Assembly: GCA_002423545.1 (NCBI GenBank) | Contig: DIWP01000049.1 | Span: 1 to 13,354, forward strand | Source of the DNA: Thermoleophilia bacterium UBA6103 | GTDB taxonomy: Bacteria > Actinomycetota > Thermoleophilia > UBA2241 | Length of the DNA: 13,354 nucleotides | Direction of reading: 5' to 3' | In this document: positions 6,760 through 13,354 of the stretch, one piece after another | How positions within the stretch are numbered: the stretch's first letter is position 1 | How the letters are laid out: each line of letters starts with the position of its first letter | Position numbers and translations under genes: made by a program | Notes under the pieces: generated by a model | Seen by the model: the letters and a program-made list of their open reading frames with translations, nothing else | What the model was told of the DNA's origin: nothing | Database searches by the model: none

Positions 6760-7026
6760 TCACAGCCACGACTGGAGCACTGGGACAACTTCCGGTGGCG
6801 CGGACACCGTCGGGATTCCAGCCGCCTCCAGCGCCGCTCTCTTTGCAGCAACTGTGCCCACAGCACCCGAGATGACCGCACCAGCGTGTCCCATGGTCTT
6901 GCCCAGCGGCGCAGCCGAGCCAGCGACGTGGGCGACCACGTATTTCGAGATACGCGCGGCAACGTACTCGGCCGCTTCCTCCTCATCGACGCCGCCGATC
7001 TCGCCGACCTTTTGGCACCAATACAC
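6760..7026 (-). pseudogene. C-terminal fragment of succinyl-CoA-synthetase-type alpha subunit
   Basis: Eighty-eight codons match the last third of the alpha subunit of succinyl-CoA synthetase (SucD) or related acyl-CoA ligases such as malate-CoA ligase. VGEIGGVDEEEAAEYV, VVAHVAGSAAP and GKTMGHAGAVISG are clear, and H47 of the fragment is the histidine that is phosphorylated in the intact enzyme. A full subunit is about 290 residues, so the CoA-binding N-terminal domain and part of the ligase domain are missing. Just before VGEIGG the sequence loses all similarity (YWCQK), and an in-frame TGA lies seven codons upstream of the GTG at 7026. No beta subunit is nearby. It is most likely a truncation remnant and cannot act alone as a CoA ligase; its intact reading frame suggests the loss is fairly recent. 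Confidence 0.75.
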
Positions 7027-7130
7027 GCCGTGTCCGCGTTGACCTCACGCTTTCTCCCTGCAAATAACACCTGCTTCCTGGACTGTCGACCGAATCAGCT
7101 GCGGAGCGGCAGCCTATGCGCAGCCTTGAC

Positions 7131-7964
7131 TCAGGCAACTGAGGCCAAGAGGCTCACGGCGACAAGAGTGCACCCGACGCCTACGAGCTGGTGCCTCCGA
7201 GGACGTTCTTTCAGAACCACCAAGCCGAGGATCACGGCGAAAGTCGCGATTTGGGCCGAACTCACTCCAGCCACTGACAACGGCCCGAGCTGCACCGATA
7301 TCGTGACGAATGCCACGCCAGCGACCTCGAGCAATCCTGCACCAATGACTATCGGCCGCACCTCCCGCGTGAGCTTCCCCCGCACCAGAGGTGCAGCCAC
7401 TGGCAGAAGAACCAGGACCGTCGCCATTCGCGAAAAAGCGGTCTGGGAGAGCCATGGGAGAGCGTCGGCACGGTCGTAGAGAAACATGATGCATGATGCG
7501 AGCAGGCCGGAAAGCAGCGCCCATCCTGCGCCCTTGGCCGTTCTTGCGCGTTCCCGCATAGCCGCCAGAGCGCCACCAACGATTGCCAGAGCAAGACCCA
7601 GAACCAGAAGCGCCGTGACCTGCTCTCCACCAGCGATAGCAATAAGCGCCGTGAACAGACCCTGTAGTGCGAACAATGTAGCGACTAACGAGAGGTCGCC
7701 ACGTCGAAGACCCATCAGCAGACACCCGTAGGCACCGACGTACAGCACGCCGGCGCCACAAGCGTAAGCGAACCCCAGCCACTCCTCCGAGCCTGACGGC
7801 AGCCCGTTGACGATGAGAGCAACGGGGAGCACGACGACCATACCCGTCAACATCACCCACAAGGCGACACATAGAGGGCCGACGGCTCTTGTGCCACGCT
7901 GGGCGAGCATGTCGCTGAGAGCGTATGAAGCCCCCGACAACAGGCCTGTTATCACAGTAAGCAT
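7131..7964 (-). CDS. DMT superfamily (EamA-type) transporter
   Basis: A 277-residue inner-membrane protein with about ten hydrophobic helices in two similar halves, as in EamA/RhaT-type drug/metabolite exporters. Recognisable parts are the opening SGASYALSDMLAQRG, the first-half stretch GLRRGDLSLVATLFALQGLFTALI, and the second-half stretch QIATFAVILGLVVLKERPRRHQLVG, a typical EamA ending. The substrate cannot be read from the sequence; family members export amino acids, nucleosides or other metabolites. ATG 7964 gives the expected N-terminus, with GATGGG just upstream as a poor ribosome site. It lies 79 nt downstream of argB on the same strand, so read-through from the arginine operon is possible, but its lower G+C and a hairpin in the gap argue that it belongs to the neighbouring accessory segment. 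Confidence 0.88.
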   Translation of the reverse strand: MLTVITGLLSGASYALSDMLAQRGTRAVGPLCVALWVMLTGMVVVLPVALIVNGLPSGSEEWLGFAYACGAGVLYVGAYGCLLMGLRRGDLSLVATLFALQGLFTALIAIAGGEQVTALLVLGLALAIVGGALAAMRERARTAKGAGWALLSGLLASCIMFLYDRADALPWLSQTAFSRMATVLVLLPVAAPLVRGKLTREVRPIVIGAGLLEVAGVAFVTISVQLGPLSVAGVSSAQIATFAVILGLVVLKERPRRHQLVGVGCTLVAVSLLASVA

Positions 7965-8015
7965 AGCCCATCATTGTTCCACATCGTCGCCAAGCACAAA
8001 ATGGCCATTCTCTCG

Positions 8016-8034
8016 GCAGCGGGCCACCGGCTGC
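8016..8034 (-). terminator. Weak terminator-like hairpin after argB
   Basis: On the minus strand, GCAGCCGG and CCCGCTGC pair with one mismatch around a three-base loop, ten nucleotides after the argB stop. The only T-rich stretch, ATTTTG, comes about a dozen bases later, so this is at best a weak intrinsic terminator for the arginine operon. The gap also holds a 10-nt palindrome, AATGGCCATT, at 8000-8009. Confidence 0.28.
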
Positions 8035-8043
8035 AGATTCGAT

Positions 8044-8937
8044 TCACAGAGCCACCTTGGTCCCGCACCCCACGTCCGTGAGGATCTCCCGCAACAACGC
8101 GTGATCGCGGCGACCATCGACGACGTGAGCGCTCCCCACACCGGCGTCCAATGCCAAGCGTATGGCGGCGACCTTCGGCAGCATTCCGCCGGAGATCGCA
8201 CCAGCCTCCTCGAGTGCATCGAGATCGGTCACTCGGCATTCGCTGAGGCACCGCTGACCATCTTCCCCTGGGGCCAGAATCCCGGCCACATCGGTCACAA
8301 GCAGCAGCATCCGTGCTTCCAACGCCGCCGCCAGCGCCCCGGCCACCGTGTCGGCGTTGATGTTGTAAGCCTGCCCCGTCTCATCGGCCCCGATGCTGGC
8401 GATGATCGGGATGGCGGTCGCGGACAGCACCTCCAGCACCGCGGTGTTGACCCGCCGGATGCTGCCCACCAGGCCGATATCGATCGGCCGGCCCTCTTCG
8501 TCGTGGTGCGCAAGAGGCTCGGCGAGCAACAGCCGACCATCTTCTCCGGATAGGCCGACGGCCGTGCCCCCGTGGCGGTGCACAAGACCGACCAGGTCCT
8601 TGTTGACCTTGCCGACCAGGACCATCTTGGCGACCTCCATCGTCTCGGCGTCGGTGACCCGGTGGCCGCGCACGAACTTCGCGTCCATGCCGAGACGGTG
8701 CATCATCTCGGTGACCTGCGGTCCGCCGCCGTGAACGATGACCGGCCGCATGCCCACCAGCTGCATGAGGACCACATCCCGAGCGAACTCCTCTTGCAGG
8801 CGCCGGGAGGTCATGGACGCGCCGCCGTACTTGACCACGATGGTCACGCCCCAGAAACGCTGGATGTAGGGCATCCATTCGCCCAGCAGCATGCTCAGCG
8901 CCTGCTTCTGATCGGGATCGATCTCCGGGATTCTCAT
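8044..8937 (-). CDS. argB: N-acetylglutamate kinase, arginine-sensitive type
   Basis: Cytosolic enzyme of 297 residues that phosphorylates N-acetyl-L-glutamate with ATP, the second step of arginine synthesis. It is an amino acid kinase family protein: VVKYGGA with K36, HGGGPQV (69-75), RVTD (93-96), NADTVAG (194-200), LVTDVAGI, and GGMLPK with K255. About 25 residues precede the first strand (KQALSMLLGEWMPYIQRFWG). This N-terminal helix, plus the ending HALLREILTDVGCGT, is typical of hexameric kinases inhibited by arginine, so this is probably the feedback control point of the pathway. The ATG overlaps the argJ stop as ATGA, and AGGAG lies seven nucleotides upstream inside argJ, pointing to translational coupling. 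It is the last arginine gene of the operon. Confidence 0.97.
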   Translation of the reverse strand: MRIPEIDPDQKQALSMLLGEWMPYIQRFWGVTIVVKYGGASMTSRRLQEEFARDVVLMQLVGMRPVIVHGGGPQVTEMMHRLGMDAKFVRGHRVTDAETMEVAKMVLVGKVNKDLVGLVHRHGGTAVGLSGEDGRLLLAEPLAHHDEEGRPIDIGLVGSIRRVNTAVLEVLSATAIPIIASIGADETGQAYNINADTVAGALAAALEARMLLLVTDVAGILAPGEDGQRCLSECRVTDLDALEEAGAISGGMLPKVAAIRLALDAGVGSAHVVDGRRDHALLREILTDVGCGTKVAL

Positions 8938-10181
8938 GTCCGCGCTCCTGCGTTGAGCCGCACGTAGTCGTGCGTCAGATCCGAGAAGTAGACGACCGAG
9001 CTTGCCCGACCGCGGCGCAGATCGACGCTGAGCTCGAGCTCGGGGGCGTCCATCGCTTGGCGAAGGTACGACTCGTCGGCCTCATCGAGCCGCACCGGCG
9101 TGCAGCTATCGGCGACCTTCAGGCCGGCAAAGGCCACGTCGCAGAGAAGCGCTCCCGGGTAGTCGGCCGCCAGCCCCATGCCAGCCGCCTGCACGATCCG
9201 ACCCCAGTTGGCATCATGGCCGTAGATCGCCGTCTTGACCAGCAGCGAGTCGGCGATGGCACGAGCCACGCGCTGCGCCTCAGCGTGATCACAGGCTCCC
9301 TCGACCTGCAGTCGCACGGTCGTCGTGCCTCCTTCGCCGTCGGCGACGACCGCCAGGGCCATCGCCAGCATGCCGGCGTCGAGGGTCGCCGAAAGCCGCT
9401 CCAGGTCGCTGTCGGCCAGCCGGATGCCGGCGGCGCCGTTGGCGATGCCGAGCACCATGTCGTTGGTCGACTCCTGTCCGTCGACCGTGATGCGGTTGAA
9501 CGAGGCTTCGAGCGCGGCGGCCATCATCGTCTGCCATTGGCGGGCAGAGACGGCGGCGTCGCAGGTCACGAAGCAGAGCGTCGTGGCCATGTTGGGGGCG
9601 ATCATGCCGGCCCCCTTGGCAGCGAAGCCGAAGCGCACCTCGCCGCCTTTGACGGCCACGCTGAGCGCGCCCTGCTTCTCGATCCGGTCGGTGGTTCGGA
9701 TGGCGGCGGCGAAGTGCTCGCCTCCCTCCGGTGAGAGCTTCCCGGCAGCTCGCCCGATGCCCTTCTCGATGATAGGCATGGGTAGTAGCTCGCCGATCAC
9801 GCCGGTCGAGGAGACAGCCACCTGCGTCGGGGGCAGACCGAGCAGCTCTGCCGTCAGCGTCCGCATGCGTCGCGCGTCGCGCTCGCCCTGCGGGCCGGTG
9901 CAAGCGTTGGCGATGGCCGAGTTGATCACCACGGCGCGCAGGGCGCCTGCCTCGCTCGCGTCGCGGGTGAGCACCACGGGGGCGGCGACCGCCCGGTTGC
10001 GGGTAAAGAACGCCGCCGAGGCGGCCGGCACGTCCGAGACAAGCAACCCGACATCGCGCCGGCTGCGCTTGAGACCGGCGTGCACGCCGGCGGCGCGAAA
10101 GCCCATCGGGAAGGTCACGCTGCCGTCTGCCGGCAGAGCGCAGTCGGGCAGCGACACGAAGCGTGATGCGGTGGCGAACAT
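8934..10181 (-). CDS. argJ: Glutamate N-acetyltransferase / ornithine acetyltransferase
   Basis: A 415-residue precursor that cleaves itself into two subunits and transfers the acetyl group of N-acetylornithine to glutamate, making ornithine and recycling acetate in the cyclic arginine pathway. The cleavage motif KGAGMIAPNMATTL is present, with cleavage expected between A199 and the nucleophile T200. STGVIGELLPM supplies the oxyanion-hole region, and STNDMVLG is the substrate motif in the second subunit. The usual VVNSGNANACTG reads VVINSAIANACTG, a mild change. Whether it also uses acetyl-CoA (bifunctional) cannot be judged, but no argA-type synthase is visible. The start ATG shares one base with the argC stop (TGATG), with AGGAGGGG eight nucleotides before it. 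Confidence 0.96.
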   Translation of the reverse strand: MFATASRFVSLPDCALPADGSVTFPMGFRAAGVHAGLKRSRRDVGLLVSDVPAASAAFFTRNRAVAAPVVLTRDASEAGALRAVVINSAIANACTGPQGERDARRMRTLTAELLGLPPTQVAVSSTGVIGELLPMPIIEKGIGRAAGKLSPEGGEHFAAAIRTTDRIEKQGALSVAVKGGEVRFGFAAKGAGMIAPNMATTLCFVTCDAAVSARQWQTMMAAALEASFNRITVDGQESTNDMVLGIANGAAGIRLADSDLERLSATLDAGMLAMALAVVADGEGGTTTVRLQVEGACDHAEAQRVARAIADSLLVKTAIYGHDANWGRIVQAAGMGLAADYPGALLCDVAFAGLKVADSCTPVRLDEADESYLRQAMDAPELELSVDLRRGRASSVVYFSDLTHDYVRLNAGART

Positions 10182-11164
10182 CAGAGCAGCCCCTCCTGCT
10201 CGGGCAGACCGAGCATGAGGTTCATGTTCTGCAGCGCCTGACCGGCGGCGCCCTTGAGCAGGTTGTCGATGGCGACCACCAGCAGGACCACGCCGCTGCG
10301 CTCATCGACGGTCGCGAAGATGCGGCACCGGTTGGTGTGGGTCACGTCGCGCAGCCGCGGCGGGCCGTCGCAGATCTCGACGAACGGCTCCTCGGCATAG
10401 ACGCGGCGATAGATCCCTCGCAGCTCGCCGCTGCTCGGCGTCTCTGCCAGGCGCACGTAGATCGTCTCCAGGATGCCGCGCTGCAGCGGCACCACATGTG
10501 GCTGGAAGAGCAGCGACGGGTCGCCGCCGTTGATGCCGATGCCGGCGGCGATCTCCGGGTAGTGGCGGTGACCGCCGATGCCGTAGGCCAGCAGGTCCTC
10601 ATCGACGGTGCAGAAGTGGGTCTTCTCGCTGGGAGTCTTGCCGGCGCCGCTGGCACCCGACTTGGCGTCGATGAGCACCTCCTGCAGCCCGAGGCCGCAC
10701 AGCGGATCGAGGGCCAGCAGGGCGGCGGTCGGATAGCAGCCTGGGTTGGCGACCAGCTGGGCGGCGGCGACCTCTTCCCGGTGCAGCTCGGTCAGCCCGT
10801 AGACACCGGGCAGCATCTCGGGGAACGGATGTCGCCCGTACCAGCGCTGGTAGTCATCCGCCGAGAGACGGAAGTCGGGCGAGAGATCGACGACCCGGGT
10901 GCCCTCGCTCAGCAGTCGGACGGCGATCGGTGCCGCGCTGCCCGACGGCAGGCAGAGGAAAGCGGCCTCCACGCCGGCAACCTGGTCGTGGCGGCAGAAG
11001 ACCAGGTCGGTCCGCAGACGCGGCAGGACGGTAGCGACCGGCTCGCCGGCCTGCGCGTCCGATGAGAGGTGCGTCAGCCGCAGCGACCGATGCCGCAGCA
11101 GCAGCTCGGCGAGCTCGGCTCCGGTGAAGCCGCTGCCCCCGATGACGGCGGTGGTGTACGGCAT
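10181..11164 (-). CDS. argC: N-acetyl-gamma-glutamyl-phosphate reductase
   Basis: A 327-residue NADPH-dependent reductase converting N-acetylglutamyl phosphate to the semialdehyde, the third arginine step. The Rossmann motif is GGSGFTG (9-15). The catalytic cysteine is C143 in NPGCYPT, and GHRHYPEI (198-205) carries the conserved histidines. The C-terminal GAAGQALQNMNLMLG is diagnostic. The length is close to the usual 330-345. The start is set by a GAGG site eight nucleotides upstream that overlaps the arcC stop codon (TGAGG), only ten nucleotides before argC. The tight arcC-argC-argJ-argB junctions make a single polycistronic message very likely. Confidence 0.97.
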   Translation of the reverse strand: MPYTTAVIGGSGFTGAELAELLLRHRSLRLTHLSSDAQAGEPVATVLPRLRTDLVFCRHDQVAGVEAAFLCLPSGSAAPIAVRLLSEGTRVVDLSPDFRLSADDYQRWYGRHPFPEMLPGVYGLTELHREEVAAAQLVANPGCYPTAALLALDPLCGLGLQEVLIDAKSGASGAGKTPSEKTHFCTVDEDLLAYGIGGHRHYPEIAAGIGINGGDPSLLFQPHVVPLQRGILETIYVRLAETPSSGELRGIYRRVYAEEPFVEICDGPPRLRDVTHTNRCRIFATVDERSGVVLLVVAIDNLLKGAAGQALQNMNLMLGLPEQEGLL

Positions 11165-11174
11165 GGCTTCTACC

Positions 11175-12263
11175 TCATCGCGGGGGCGTGCCGACCGCCT
11201 CGCCGTCAGCCGGCCGCGCCGAGGGCACGTCGGGAATATCTAGACCAGCGAGAACCTTCCAGGTGACAAGAGTGCTCGAGCAGACCCACTCCGGCTCCGC
11301 GCAGAGCGCCTCATCTGCGACGATACGAGTACCCGACTTGCCCGCTACCGCCTCAAGGGTGGTCGTCAGCGACGCGATGATGCCGACCGCCCCGACGTCG
11401 GTCACGCGCAGACAGGCCTCGACCTTCGGCCCCATCGACCCGGAGGCGAACTGCCCCGCCGCCACATGGCCGCGCATCTCGGCGGCTGTCACCGCGCCGA
11501 GGGCGCGTTCGTTGGGGCCGCGGTAGTCAAGGTAGGCGACGGGCACGTCGGTCAGGACCAACAGCGCATCGGCGCCTATGTCGAGAGCCAGCCGCGCGGC
11601 GGCGAGGTCCTTGTCGATGACGGCGGCGGTCCCGGAAAGCGATCCGTCTCTGGCACGCAACACCGGAATGCCGCCGCCCCCGACGCAGATGACCAGGGCG
11701 CCGGCCTCGACCAGCTTCCTGATCGCCGGCAGCTGGACGATCTCCACCGGCTCCGGCGAAGGCACTACCCGCCGCCAGCCGCGACCGGCGTCTTCCTTCA
11801 TCGTATACCCCGACTCGAGCATCAGCGTGCGCGCCTTCGCCTCGTCGTAGAACGGGCCCACCGGCTTGGTCGGATCGGCGAAGGCGGGGTCGTCCTCATC
11901 GACGACCGTCTCGGTCAGCAGACAGGCGACCGGCACGACGCTGCCGAGGCGCCGGAGATGGTTCTCCAGGCACTGAGTGAGCAGATAGCCGATCTGGCCC
12001 TGGCTCATCGCCCCCGCGACGTCCATCGGCATCGGTGCGACAGCCGTCTCGGCAGCCGCCTGCTGAATGAGAATGTTGCCGACCTGCGGCCCGTTGCCGT
12101 GCACGACGACCACCTCGTGGCCAGCATCGACCAAGGATGCGATGTGTGCCGCTGCTGAGTCGATGTTGAACAGCTGCTCCTCGAAGGTGCCGAGCTGGCC
12201 CGGCCGCAGGATGGCGTTGCCGCCGAGGGCCAGGACCAGGGTTCTCTGACGTTGTCGGTTCAT
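11175..12263 (-). CDS. arcC: Carbamate kinase
   Basis: A 362-residue enzyme that reversibly interconverts carbamoyl phosphate plus ADP and carbamate plus ATP. Family motifs are LALGGNAIL (G14-A17), VVHGNGPQVGN (HGNGPQVG 55-62), GGGGIPV (195-201), AAVIDKDLAAARLA with DKD at 217-219, LLVLTDV, and FASGSMGPKVEA (272-283). The core ends near residue 315, where known enzymes of about 310 residues stop, and about 48 further residues, partly proline-rich near the end, follow. The frame is open further upstream across argF, but M at 12263 matches the family start and has GGGAGAGG eight nucleotides before it. It lies 25 nt after argF and 10 nt before argC. Placement in an anabolic operon is unusual: it might supply carbamoyl phosphate or, with argF, break down citrulline for ATP. 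Confidence 0.95.
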   Translation of the reverse strand: MNRQRQRTLVLALGGNAILRPGQLGTFEEQLFNIDSAAAHIASLVDAGHEVVVVHGNGPQVGNILIQQAAAETAVAPMPMDVAGAMSQGQIGYLLTQCLENHLRRLGSVVPVACLLTETVVDEDDPAFADPTKPVGPFYDEAKARTLMLESGYTMKEDAGRGWRRVVPSPEPVEIVQLPAIRKLVEAGALVICVGGGGIPVLRARDGSLSGTAAVIDKDLAAARLALDIGADALLVLTDVPVAYLDYRGPNERALGAVTAAEMRGHVAAGQFASGSMGPKVEACLRVTDVGAVGIIASLTTTLEAVAGKSGTRIVADEALCAEPEWVCSSTLVTWKVLAGLDIPDVPSARPADGEAVGTPPR

Positions 12264-12288
12264 GTCGAGTGCCTCTCCCGAGAGCCGA

Positions 12289-13227
12289 TCAGGGGATGAT
12301 GGCCGCCATGATCGCCTTCTGGGCATGGAGCCGGTTCTCTGCCTGGTCGAAGACGACCGAGTGCGACGAGTAGAGGACCTCCTCGGTGATCTCCTCGCCC
12401 CAGTGGGCCGGCAGGCAGTGCATGACCCGCACCTGCTCTCCGGCGGCGCGCACGAGGTCCATGTTGACCTGGTAGGCGGCCAGGGCCGCCAGACGGACGT
12501 CGTGCTCGGCCTCCTGGCCCATGCTGGTGAAGGTGTCGGTGTAGATGACGTCGGCACCCTCGACGGCCGTCTGGAGGTCGCTGGTCAGCTCGATCGAGCC
12601 GCCTGTCTGAGCGGCGGCCGCCTGCGCCCGGGCGATGATCTGCTCGTCGGGCCGGTAGTCCGTAGGGGTGCAGATCACCACCTGCATGCCGGTCTTGGCG
12701 CCAACTTCGGCCAAGGAGTGAGCGACGTTGTTGCCGTCGCCGGAGTAGACGACCTTGGTGCCCTTGAGGGTGCCGCAGTGCTCGAGGATCGTCAGGGCGT
12801 CGGCCATCGCCTGACAGGGATGATAGTCGTCGGTGAGGCCATTGATGACCGGGACCTGTCCGCAGGCCGCCAAATCAACGACATCCTGCTGGGCGAAGGT
12901 GCGGATCATGATCGCATCGACGTAGCGGGAGAGCACGTTGGCGGTGTCCTTGATCGTCTCCCCGACCCGCAGCTGGATGTCGTTGGCGCCGAGGTACATC
13001 GCCTGCGCCCCGAGCTGTTCGATGCCGACCTCGAAGCTCACCCGGGTGCGGGTCGAGGTCTTCATGAAGACCATCGCCACCGCCCGACCGGCCAGCAGCG
13101 GCCGCGACTGGCCGCGCTTCTGCTCGGCCTTGAGCTTGGCCGCCAGGTCCAGCAGGGCGCCGACCTCGTCTGGCGTGAAGTCGTCGATGGTCAGAAAGCT
13201 GCGGCCCTTGAGCGCGAGGTCTTCCAT
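12289..13227 (-). CDS. argF: Ornithine carbamoyltransferase
   Basis: A 312-residue transferase joining ornithine and carbamoyl phosphate to give citrulline and phosphate. The carbamoyl-phosphate loop STRTR is at 58-62 (KTSTRTRVSFE). HPCQAMADALTI completes that site, TSMGQE is the ornithine-side loop, and MHCLPAHWGEEIT holds the catalytic cysteine; tryptophan stands where arginine or tyrosine is common. GGAGGG five nucleotides before the ATG fixes the start. It is the first arginine gene of the operon in this window and sits directly before arcC, the same pairing as catabolic arcB-arcC, so the sequence does not settle whether it is the anabolic (argF) or catabolic (arcB) form. The argF name is chosen because of the argCJB neighbours. 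Confidence 0.95.
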   Translation of the reverse strand: MEDLALKGRSFLTIDDFTPDEVGALLDLAAKLKAEQKRGQSRPLLAGRAVAMVFMKTSTRTRVSFEVGIEQLGAQAMYLGANDIQLRVGETIKDTANVLSRYVDAIMIRTFAQQDVVDLAACGQVPVINGLTDDYHPCQAMADALTILEHCGTLKGTKVVYSGDGNNVAHSLAEVGAKTGMQVVICTPTDYRPDEQIIARAQAAAAQTGGSIELTSDLQTAVEGADVIYTDTFTSMGQEAEHDVRLAALAAYQVNMDLVRAAGEQVRVMHCLPAHWGEEITEEVLYSSHSVVFDQAENRLHAQKAIMAAIIP

Positions 13228-13267
13228 CGTGGCCCTCCGATGATTCCGATTCGCTGATTGAAACGAC

Positions 13268-13299
13268 AGGGGCCGCCGGTCGGTTGACCGGCCGCCCCT
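13268..13299 (-). terminator. Strong GC hairpin upstream of argF
   Basis: Two 14-nt arms (13268-13281 and 13286-13299) pair with a single mismatch around a four-base loop. On the minus strand the hairpin lies 20 nt after the stop of the upstream gene and about 40 nt before argF. The sequence after it has only a short TTT, so it is either a weak intrinsic terminator for the upstream gene, or a structure that adjusts expression or mRNA stability between the two genes. Confidence 0.5.
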
Positions 13300-13319
13300 C
13301 CTGCGCTTGTTCCTGGAAC

Positions 13320-13354
13320 TCAGATGTACCCGCGCTGCTCGAGGATGTCGGCCA
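13320..13354 (-). CDS. C-terminal end of an upstream gene (partial)
   Basis: The minus strand reads ADILEQRGYI and a TGA stop at the right edge, in the same direction as argF and 92 nt before it. Ten residues are too few to name the protein. Its position makes it a candidate further member of the arginine operon (argD, for instance, is missing from the window), but nothing in the visible residues shows this. Confidence 0.45.
   Translation of the reverse strand, partial: ADILEQRGYI

Noticed and set aside
7027..7130. Missing upstream part of the SucD-like gene
   Set aside because: None of the three minus-strand frames shows similarity to the CoA-binding or earlier ligase region. A frameshifted reading (NADTACIGAK) gives at most a few chance matches.
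8033..8044. tRNA-like 3' sequence as an attachment site (GATTCGATTC)
   Set aside because: There is no cloverleaf around it, and I found no matching repeat at the other end of the lower-GC segment.
12264..12557. Longer N-terminus for carbamate kinase
   Set aside because: It would lie wholly across argF in another frame; the family's start and a ribosome site support ATG 12263.
13241..13262. ArgR-type operator upstream of argF
   Set aside because: TGATTCCGATTC resembles a half-box pair, but the spacing is one base off the usual TGAAT-N4-ATTCA form and the match is poor.

Overview
The window is high-GC bacterial chromosome (about 70-78% G+C in the lines I sampled in the flanking parts), dense and with no rRNA, tRNA, CRISPR array or transposase that I can see. 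A TANNNT -10 motif sits 6 nt before one ATG, and possibly a second case exists, which fits the leaderless transcription common in Actinomycetota. With the gene content this suggests an Actinomycete-like or other deep high-GC lineage, but that placement is tentative.

Left half, plus strand: (1) a seven-transmembrane/PAS/GGDEF/EAL cyclic-di-GMP protein running to the left edge; (2) lgt, lipoprotein diacylglyceryl transferase; (3) a 250-nt gap with a consensus -35 element and a possible leaderless leader peptide; (4) a two-gene unit of a class V, cysteine-desulfurase-like PLP enzyme without a visible catalytic cysteine, and a short homoserine dehydrogenase without an ACT domain.

Middle (about 5803-8043), minus strand, lower G+C (about 57-67% in sampled lines): a ten-helix DMT/EamA transporter, a C-terminal fragment of a succinyl-CoA-synthetase-type alpha subunit, a 46-codon open frame, and an orphan corrinoid-binding protein whose C-terminus runs through a terminator-like hairpin. 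This looks like an inserted and decaying accessory segment between two core operons.

Right half, minus strand: an arginine operon transcribed argF - arcC - argC - argJ - argB, with tight or overlapping junctions. ArgJ recycles the acetyl group, ArgB phosphorylates N-acetylglutamate and carries the N-terminal helix typical of arginine-inhibited enzymes, and ArgC reduces the product. ArgF uses ornithine and carbamoyl phosphate. The unusual member is arcC (carbamate kinase), normally in the arginine deiminase pathway, placed between argF and argC. argD, argG, argH and argR are not in the window. The last ten codons of another minus-strand gene and a strong hairpin lie upstream of argF.

I found no clearly new multi-gene system. 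The items most worth following are the arcC-containing arginine operon, the putative leaderless leader peptide, the PLP enzyme/dehydrogenase pair of unknown substrate, and the corrinoid-protein remnant segment.
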